Assembly (NCBI RefSeq): GCF_019175285.1
Contig: NC_056527.1
Location: forward strand, 104,026,377 to 104,090,376
Origin: Sceloporus undulatus
Lineage: Eukaryota > Chordata > Lepidosauria > Squamata > Phrynosomatidae
Length of the DNA stretch: 64,000 bases
Direction of reading: 5' to 3'
A program made the translations under genes and the position numbers. Under the pieces are notes generated by a model. The model worked only from the letters and a program-made list of their open reading frames with translations. It was not told the DNA's origin and did no database searches. How positions within the stretch are numbered: the stretch's first letter is position 1; the number at the start of each line of letters is the position of its first letter. Below, in pieces: positions 56,278-64,000 of this stretch.

Positions 56278-56512
56278 GGGCCCTTTCACACTATACAATT
56301 ATAGCACTATGATACCATTTTAACTGCCACTGCTGTATTGTATGGAATCCTGGGTTTGAAGTTCAAGGAGTCATGAAAGGCATCTCTGGCTGAGAAATCA
56401 AAATATTCCTTCCTAAAAATGCAAATTCCAGGGTAACATAGGAGGCAACCATGGCAATTAAAAGTGGAATTATAGTGTTCAAATTGTGTACTGTGAAGGA
56501 GCTCTTAACTGC
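56278..56512. mobile_element. Palindromic MITE, family A2
   Basis: GGGCCCTTTCACACTATACA with ATTATAGCACTATGATACCA. The inverted right arm is GTGGAATTATAGTGTTCAAA with GTGAAGGAGCTC. Confidence 0.7.
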
Positions 56513-56767
56513 CATTGCAACTGAAAACCCAAAGGACATGTACCTGCTGAAATGTATTTACCTAGATCATTTCAATCTGGTTGTCTTGTTTAGGTACATT
56601 TGAGTTAGTGTCACCAATGGAAAGCTAGGGCATGTTGACTCTCTTGCAGACTAAAAGCCTTTGATCCCAAAACAGTTGGTATGAATAATTTCTTCTACAG
56701 CATTCAGAGATATCTGTTATGTTTCCTTCCTTCTGTGGGTGCATATGAGCTAGCTAAATTCTGCATT

Positions 56768-57290
56768 TCAGAGGTAGACCCCATCTTGTTTCCACTTCAC
56801 AAACCACTCTGGAACTTGCAATCTGTTTTCTTTTAATGTCCACACACCAACAAAAACAACCAGCAAAAATATTAATGTCATAGCTGAACAAGTAAAACAA
56901 ATCATAAAAGATGTATCAAACATTTCTTTTAAAAAAATTATAAAACAGGAAGGTAGATTTAATTTCTTTTTAAAAAAGCATAGGAACCATTGCATAAGGA
57001 AGGAGGCAACAATTGCATAGAACAGCCAGATATGAACGAACCTCACCATTAGGAAAGCTGTCCTCAAATGCAACCAGATGAAAGTGATGTTGGTTGTGCC
57101 TGTTAAAGAGTCAAACACCAAGTATGCTGTCCAGACTGTGGCTGTTTCATCTATGCTAGAACTCTAGAAAAACGCTATCAAAAACTTGTTTGCCACTAAA
57201 ACAAGAAGGCATATGAAGACAATGGTACTGTTGAACAAGCAACCCATACTAAGATTGTGTTGCTCATATGGGTTCTCTTGAAAGTACAGG
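56768..57290 (-). pseudogene. Degraded open stretch of an unidentified polytopic membrane protein (uncertain)
   Basis: The reverse strand has a long, nearly open frame whose translation holds several hydrophobic segments, for example IVFICLLVLVANKFLIAFF, ITFIWLHLRTAFLMVRFVHI, WLFYAIVASFLMQWFLCFF, FDTSFMICFTCSAMTLIFLL and VVFVGVWTL. It ends WFVKWKQDGVYL. It is interrupted at least once and has no convincing exon borders. I cannot assign a family. It may be an old exon or processed copy of a membrane protein, or a chance AT-rich frame. Confidence 0.25.
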
Positions 57291-57440
57291 AGACCCTTCT
57301 CATCCACAGGGGTTTCGTCCTGTGACCTCCCACAGATGCTCAATGGGCAGTGACATGCGCGCATCCACATGCACATGGCACAACTGAATAATATGGAGCA
57401 TCCACAGATGGTCACATCCACAGATTGAAGCCTGTCAATC
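57284..57440. mobile_element. Tigger-like MITE
   Basis: TACAGGAGACCCTTCTCATCC at the left, and CATCCACAGATGGTCACATC plus further matching blocks at the right. Confidence 0.5.
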
Positions 57441-57611
57441 ACCTGCAGATCACTAGTCTGCCGATATGGCTGGCTCACTGTATCCATCTCTCCAGCCCCC
57501 AAAGAAAAGCCTGGGGTCAATCCATAATTAGGTTTAGGGAATGGGGCAAAGTGTAACTAGGCCTGATGTTTTTAAAGCAACCACCCACATGTTGCTAGTC
57601 TTGAGTCTTCT

Positions 57612-57830
57612 CCAGTTTTCACTCTGGCAGAGCTATCTGAGGAGTATCCATAGGCAGCACTGCCAGAATGAAAATTGGAGAGGGCTCCTATGATTTTAAT
57701 GTTTGTATAAACATGGGGGATTTAATCAGGTGTTGTTTGTTATCTTGTTGTGTGACAAACACGTGCTGAAACTCCATCTTCTATACAACCATTAAAAGTA
57801 CAGAAGCCCTCTGCAGTTTTAAGCCTATAC
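57612..57830. mobile_element. Palindromic MITE, family B
   Basis: GAAAATTGGAGAGGGCTCCT, CAGGTGTTGTTTGTTATC and the inverted GACAAACACGTGCTGAAACT, then CATTAAAAGTACAGAAGCCC. Confidence 0.65.
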
Positions 57831-57988
57831 ATGGGCAAACTATTTAGGACTGCAACTCTCAGACCACCCTATCCAACCAGTATGACCAGTAGCCATGCTA
57901 CCCAGAGGATTCTGGGAGATGTAATCCCCCCCAAGTTATATTTTCATATTCTAATAAGGAGTCCTTTCTTGGAAACAGAATCCTGAGG

Positions 57989-58178
57989 CCCTTTCACACT
58001 ACAGTCATAGCACTATGATTCCACTTTAACTGACATGGTTCTATCCAGTTTTGTTAAGTATTTAGACTTCTCTACCTGAGAGCAATAGTGACTTGCCAAA
58101 CTGCCTTCTGCAGGAGGCAACCATGGCAATTAAAGTTAAATCATAGAATAATTTTGTCATGTGAAAGTGCCCTTGGAT
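57989..58178. mobile_element. Palindromic MITE, family A2
   Basis: AGGCCCTTTCACACTACAGT with CATAGCACTATGATTCCACT. The right arm is AACCATGGCAATTAAAGTTA with GTGAAAGTGCCCTT. Confidence 0.65.
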
Positions 58179-58463
58179 AGTAGAGGATGTTTCCTGCACT
58201 GTGCATGGAGTGGAAGAATGAGAACCTGTGGCTGAACACCAAGCAGCTCTCTCATCTTTTATACAATGGCATTTACTTGTCTAGGACTAGTTGTATGTTC
58301 CATATCTACCTGGCCTTAATGGAATGAGCTGGCCAGTGCAGACACCTAGATATAATCCTTCAGCACCTGCTTGCCTCAGCACCTTTAGCCCTTGCCCACA
58401 CATACTATAAGTTCAGTGGGTTCAAGATACTAGTAGAGGAAAAAAAACTCACAGTGATAACCA

Positions 58464-58662
58464 AGGGCCCTTTTACAAAGCACAGTTATAATGCCATGAT
58501 TGCTGGGGGTTGCAGTTTGGAAAGGCAGTTGAATTCTCTGGCTGAGAATACTAAATACCTCTCCATGAACTACAAATCACACCCAGGATAGGAAAGGAGG
58601 GAACTATGGTAATTAAAGTTGAATATAACCATGTTGTAACAGTGTAGAGTGAAGGGGCCCCA
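58464..58662. mobile_element. Palindromic MITE, family A2
   Basis: AGGGCCCTTTTACAAAGCAC, then the right arm GGTAATTAAAGTTGAATATA with GAGTGAAGGGGCCCC. Confidence 0.65.
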
Positions 58663-59309
58663 AGTGCTTTGTGGGAAAGACAGATGATGTAGTTGGGGGT
58701 GTGGATTGTAGAGACAGAAACAGGTGTCCAGACGTATGCCCATGAAAGGGGCAAATCTGGAGACAGACAGTAGTAGTTCAAGAGAATTGAAATTAATCCT
58801 ACAATGAAACAATGAAAATCACATTGCAACTGTCACAAAACCCATAACATTAGGAAATGGTTTGGAAAGGAGAAATTAATCCAATGCAAATAACTCAAGA
58901 AAACCTTCCTTCATGTTCTAACGCTGTAAACCAACCCCATATGAAAAGCCAGACGCCTGGAAAAAAGATGGGGAGATAGATAAAGGAAGATCAAAGCTTG
59001 AATTTACAAAGCACTGAAGATCTGGGACATTTTTTTAAAAACACAACCCCACACCCAGGAGAAAACCCTCCCTCCCCACCCCAGGCTCAGTAAATGCTCA
59101 TCCCCAGATTGTTTTAGTTCACAAACCCAAAGTCATGACCTCATGAAAAACAGTATATATATTTTAAAGACTTCTCTCAATGCCTCCATGAGCCCAGCAT
59201 TCCCAACACATCAACATATATTTTGTAGTTCTTTTCACCTCTTATCTGTAATAACCGGAGTTTCCCGTGTCCATCCCTTAATGACATCACACTTCCAACC
59301 CCTGAGGTA

Positions 59310-62097
59310 ACAAAACTGTCCAATATTTATATTTATTCAAGTACAATTGGTTATGAAACACCCCACTGGATCCTGTGCTCACCCCCCACATCCCTCTCGT
59401 TTTCTCACTAACATCTGACCAAATCAATCTGCCTAAATGAGCAGGTGAATTCACAGCTTTAAAGGGGCTTTCCTAATAATAAATATTGCCCCAACTCAGC
59501 ATAAAGTTAAGAAATTACTTACAGCTGTAAGATGTTCCAAGACTCTGGTGGGAAATGTATGACCCTCCAAATGTTGCTGGATTGCAATTTACATTAGCCC
59601 TCACCACTGATTTATGCTGGCTAGGGCTGCTGAGAATTGTGATTCAAAATCTGGGAGGCCACCCATTCTAGCCTTTATTTATGAACAACTGGAGACTTCT
59701 TAGCCTTTGGCTCTTCATGTTTTGGACCTCATCTCCAGAATCTTCAGTCAGCACAGCCAGTCATCAGGGAATCTGAAGCTTGAAATCCAAAATGTCTGGA
59801 AGACCACTGTCAAAAATCACTCCACTAAAGTTCCTTTTTTGGATTACCACACAGGAACTCCTAGCCAAAGTGGTAACAATTCATATTGATGGGGGAATTT
59901 GGAAACTTGTAATCCAGAAAAGTAATTTTGCCAAGCTCTGCTTTTCACTACCTCTTGCCTCTACCCGTGCCCCAATCCTGTTCACTCATAGACCCTTCTC
60001 AGCTGAAAGACGTCATCTCCCTGCCTTTAAAATGGGTTGAAAGGACCGCCCTCTGCTGAATCAGAGAGAAGCTATGTTGTCAGATGTGATAGTCCTAGCA
60101 TTATAAAATGATGCCTTATTACAGTGCTGATCCAAGCAGTGGGAGAGACTAAGCTACCCCATCTTGCCAACTATATCTGTCTCTGTGCCACTATGTTTCC
60201 TTAAAATGAGCACAATCCACTCCTACCCACATCTCCCTTGGCACACGAGTGGAGGCTTCAGGGCCATACAATTACCTAACAAAGAAAAGAGCCACAGGAA
60301 GTGGGTGTTTGCTGGCTCTGGAGGAAAAAAACCCAGATCCATGATATGTCTCAACAATAACAAAATGTTATACTACATTTAGGGCCCCCTGTCTGTGCCT
60401 GGCTTGGAACAACCTGACCTGAAATACCAAGGAAGATAATAACCGGTAATCAGTATTTTGTTTTTAAAAAAGAACACACTTAGATGCATGTCCCGGAAGA
60501 CAGTGAAAAAACAAAGACTTCGATGGCACTTTGAGGCTACAATATTAATACAAAAGCCCCGTTCCTTTTGAGTAAGGAAGTTCCTAAGCACCAGGAGACA
60601 GATACACAAATTCCCCACACTTCAAGGTGCATGTCTGCAGGGTAACTCCGTAATCGGAGTGGGTGCCTGTTGCAGATGACTGAATCTGTGTTTAGCTAGA
60701 TATGCAGTCTTAATGCTTGATGACTGTCATGAGGGGAAGAAAAGGAAAAAGTGAAGTCACTTTTTTTTTTACCATACTCAAACTGTTTCCCATCATAGTA
60801 ATTTACAGGTATTTCATACTGGGATTTTCTTTGGGACAGTGGGTTTGATAGAACTGTTTGGTGCTTTTTTTTCTGAGCTGAAAGGCTAAACAATCTCAGA
60901 GGACATTAATTCAGTAAAATAAACCATAGAACAGGCCATCAGTAAGAGATGCTTCCACAGCACAGAGAGAAACCTGACATACTCCCTTTCCCCAATTCTT
61001 AAGCCATCAAAGCTTCAATGTAACTGGAAAGTTCTTCCTCAGATGAACAGAAAGCAGCAGATGAATCCTTCATACAGGCAAGAAAATTTGCAGAAGTTTG
61101 CATTGTCTTGCAATGTCTTCTATTTGGAGAGCAACTGTTTTATAAAGCCATGTTTTTGCTTTCTGAATCTGAGGCAGGTGGTCCATCTAGGTATAAACAC
61201 TTGTTCTTTTCTCTGGTGCCCCCTGGAGCATTTCTCTAGAAAAACAGATAGATCCGGTAAAATGAAACATCGCTCCAAATTGTTTGCTTTACAACTGCAG
61301 TTTCTTTAAAAAAAAAAAAAAACCAAACCAACACAACGAACAGGTGCCTCAGTTGCTATGCAGAATCTGCTGAAATTCACCCACTCCGGTGTGCTAAATC
61401 TTGTCCTGATCAGTTGCCAGCTTTAAAATAAAATAAAGATTGAACTGATGAAGCCAAAATCTTCTGGTCAGATGAAAAATCTTCAGTTCTTTCCAAACAA
61501 AAATTAGGTTTTCTCCAGTGGAATTCTGGATCTGCATTTCTGAAAATCTGTTCAAATATAACTTCTAAGATTTGCCATCTGAAGAGAGAATGGTAAAGGA
61601 TAGGACAAAACTTGCTTTACACAGATGCATTTGAATCCATTTGGATTTGAGAAAGGTGGAGAAACATACAGCTGCTGGTTTTGGTGGGAAAAAGCTAGAA
61701 TCTTTCTTTCAGAAAACATATACAAGGTCAGCAGTACCAAGTGACCTCCTAGCAAACCAGAACAAGCTTGTCACAACCTTTGTCTTGTTCTCCTCATCCT
61801 TCCAAAGCTTGGATAACCTCCATGGTCCTCTGACCTCTCATCCCTGAGGCACAGATGGTCAAAAGCAAAGCCCAAAAGTACACACCCCTGGAAAAAGAAG
61901 GGGGCATATTTTCACCCCCTAAAAAGGCACCAAGATAAAGAACATCAGTATTTGTTGGCTTGATAAAGCCCACAGCTGAGGGGGGGGGGGGGAAATCATC
62001 ATCATACATATTCATTCTTGAATAGGAAGATCAGGGGAACCTGCCCCCCCTTGTTCCCGCAAAACAAAAATGAACCCCCATCAAAGGGGGCTGAAGA
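59310..62097 (-). other. BAX: Probable BAX 3' UTR and downstream sequence
   Basis: The stretch following the BAX stop is mostly unique sequence. It has one recognisable repeat, a 'subject to subject' palindrome near 59540-59670 with CCCTCCAAATGTTGCTGGAT. Coding-strand AATAAA candidates lie at 59332-59337 and near 59675. If either is used, the 3' UTR is about 2.4-2.8 kb. The UTR end is not fixed by the sequence alone. Confidence 0.4.
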
Positions 62098-63587
62098 TTA
62101 AGACATTTTCCAGAAGGTCAATGAGGCAGTCAAGACGCCAGCGGCAAATACAGCAATGGTTTGCCAAGTGGGGGTGCCGAAGTAGGACAGGAGGCCTTCC
62201 TGGAAGGAAAATAAAAGGGGTGGGTAGGAAATATCAGTTAGACAACAAAAGCTACACCATGGTGTTGACAAAGCTGTTTAACATGCTAATCAGTGGTACT
62301 TATGCTTTATTAACCTTTAGAATGGATTATAATGGGTAATGCTCTCTACAGGGGTAGTTTAGACAAACCAGCACATCACACTACTGAAACTAAAGTCACA
62401 AATTGTATCATTTTCAACAAATGATTCATTGGGTCTACTCTAGTTGGGACTATCAAGAGAATTAAGATCTAGGAATGCATGAAGGAAAAATGAGGAGTAT
62501 TATTTCTGGATGAAAGGGCTGCGATCTTAGTCCTAAAACAGGTAGGCAAAGTGTGGCAAATAGGCCGCATGTGGCTCCCAGCACTGTTTTTGTGGCCCCA
62601 GGGGTCAATTTTTTAAAGGAATACCCCCAAAAGCACTCTGGGGGTACGGAGGACATTTCCACTATGTTTGGAGTCCCCAGGGCAAAATCAAATTTTGCAA
62701 ATTGTGTTTCTTTGTTGCTTCCTGTCCCCACAACCTCTTAATGATGGGAAGACAGAATCGCTGCACATTGGCTTTTGATGGGCAAGTGATGGAAACTCCT
62801 GGGCTCAAAGCAAGCCAAATATACGGACTTTCCTTGTTTTGCACCTGATTACAGTTGGTGGACTTTGAAGTAGAATAAAAATGAACAAATACATCCAACA
62901 AGTCTGAAATCTACTTTTTCCTCTGGAGCACTGGTTCTTCCACTTAGGTGTAGTAAAGGATTTCAGCTCCCAGAATCCCTAGCCGGCATGGCCCATGATT
63001 ATGGGTTCTCTGTGAGTTGTTGTGCACCACCACCTGGGGTTTCAAGTTCGGGAACCATACTGACCGGGAGTGTTCCCAAGGCTAAAGAAATCAGCTTTTA
63101 ACTCACCCATCCACCCTGGGCTTGGATCCAGACCAGGACATGATTCTGTATGTATTCCATTGTCCAGCTAATGATGGTCCTTATTAGCGCTGGTAATTTA
63201 GTGCAAACTGCCTGTCCAGGGGTGATGAAAGGGAAAGAAGGAAGGAAGACGCAGGTATTAAAGGTAGTCAGGGTGGGACAGTGCTTGGAAAAGTAACTTT
63301 TCTGGACTACAGCATTGCCAATTGCAGTGCTGTTTTTGATAGCCAACACTGTCAGTGGCCATGAAAACCACTGGACTTTGTGAGTTCCAGCTCCGAGCTC
63401 TGAGCAAGAATCAGAAGATGGTGAAGGGAAGGGTGGTGGCAGAATACTTACCTTCAGGACCAACTTGCATGCAAAGTAGAACAAAGCTACAACCCGTCCC
63501 CAGTTAAAGGTCCCATCAGAGAACATCTCAGCAGCTACTCTGAAGAAAACCTCCTTTGGGGGATACATCTGGACTTGCTCTATCATT
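62098..63587 (-). CDS. BAX: BAX, apoptosis regulator, last three coding exons (5' part outside window)
   Basis: BAX permeabilises the mitochondrial outer membrane in intrinsic apoptosis. The exons, 5' to 3', are 63452-63587, 63107-63211 and 62098-62199 (stop TAA 62098-62100). Phases (1, 0, 0) equal those of mammalian BAX exons 4-6, and borders are GT-AG. BH1 reads MFSDGTFNWGR with the helix 5 hairpin VVALFYFACKLVLK. Helix 6 is followed by BH2 WIQAQGGW. The C-terminal anchor starts EGLLSYFGTPTWQT and ends in the hydrophobic AVFAAGVLTASLTFW with final KMS, as in BAX (mammalian end KKMG). The BH3 and N-terminal exons lie beyond position 64000. Upstream, 63588-64000 is intron with no recognised feature. 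The BAX-like gene follows about 10 kb further on in the same direction. Confidence 0.96.
62200..63106 (-). other. BAX: BAX intron between BH2 and anchor exons
   Basis: Begins GTGAGT at 63106 (reverse) and ends CTTCCAG at 62200. It contains a short fragment like AGCTCCCAGAATCCCTAGCC near 62965 and a GGCCGCATGTGGCTCCCAG repeat block near 62565. Otherwise nothing was recognised. Confidence 0.7.
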
Positions 63588-64000
63588 CTGCGTGAAAACA
63601 GAATAAAAAAACAACCATGGTTAGCTACATTTTCCCACTCACAGGGAGGATTGTGCCAACACTGTGCATTCTGAGAATGAAATCTCAGAGTCTAGTGCAA
63701 TGCAATCCATGTAAAACAAAAATGAGGTAATAGGAACAACAGCACTGAGCTTCAGCTTCCATAAATTCACCTAATGGATCTAACAAAATGGAGTCATCAG
63801 CTGGTACGAAAGCAGAAAGTAATCAAGCCATCACATCAGATTGAAAGACAGAAGGAAGATAATTTCCACCCACCCACTTCTGCCCTCCTGAGAAGCCAAC
63901 TCCGTCAGGTTTGTCTTTTCCCCAGTGGGCACCCAGTAGTCATTCTACCAGGCCATGGAACATCGTAACACTGAGAACCTGTGCCTAGGTTTTTTGTTCC

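Larger units (their letters stand above)
54218..59309. other. Spacer between the BAX-like gene and BAX
   Basis: About 5 kb of A2, B and Tigger-like MITEs, SINE pieces and unassigned sequence. No exon was recognised apart from the doubtful membrane-protein stretch at 56768-57290. Confidence 0.6.

Overview
The window is nuclear DNA from a squamate reptile, most likely a lizard. Every coding gene is split into short exons with GT-AG introns. The spacers are packed with Sauria-type SINEs (tRNA-like head, tail ending near GTCGGAAACGACTTGA plus ACAACAACAA), 5S-rRNA-derived SINEs with the same kind of tail, CR1 LINE 3' ends and several families of palindromic MITEs. I assigned the species group from these repeats and from protein similarity by eye; no database search was run.

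Layout. (1) 1-11.3 kb, + strand: the last six coding exons and the long 3' UTR of muscle glycogen synthase, GYS1; its 5' part lies left of the window. (2) 14.2-22.1 kb, - strand: a four-exon L-type ferritin (FTL) with a TATA box and an iron-responsive element (IRE) in its 5' UTR. (3) 31.1-37.9 kb, - strand: a second four-exon ferritin, H/M-type with a complete ferroxidase centre and its own TATA box and IRE. (4) 48.1-52.4 kb, - strand: a six-exon, 190-codon BAX-like BCL2-family gene that keeps BH1 and BH2 but has a divergent BH3; I assembled it exon by exon and its last exon is inferred. (5) 62.1-63.6 kb and beyond the right edge, - strand: the last three coding exons of BAX itself.

Read on the other strand the order is BAX, BAX-like, H/M-ferritin, FTL, then GYS1 tail to tail. 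From general knowledge, human chromosome 19q13.33 has BAX, FTL and convergent GYS1 in that order, so this is the same block with two extra genes between BAX and FTL. These two genes, and above all the BAX paralogue, are the most interesting content.

The two ferritins would co-assemble into one iron-storage shell: the H/M subunit carries out ferroxidation, the L subunit favours core nucleation, and both messages look to be under IRP/IRE translational control. BAX and the BAX-like protein would act at the mitochondrial outer membrane. GYS1 makes glycogen and is functionally unrelated.

The rest is intron or spacer made mostly of transposable-element remains, some nested inside one another. No CRISPR, rRNA or tRNA gene was seen. 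I recognised no retrovirus or other capsid- or envelope-bearing element.
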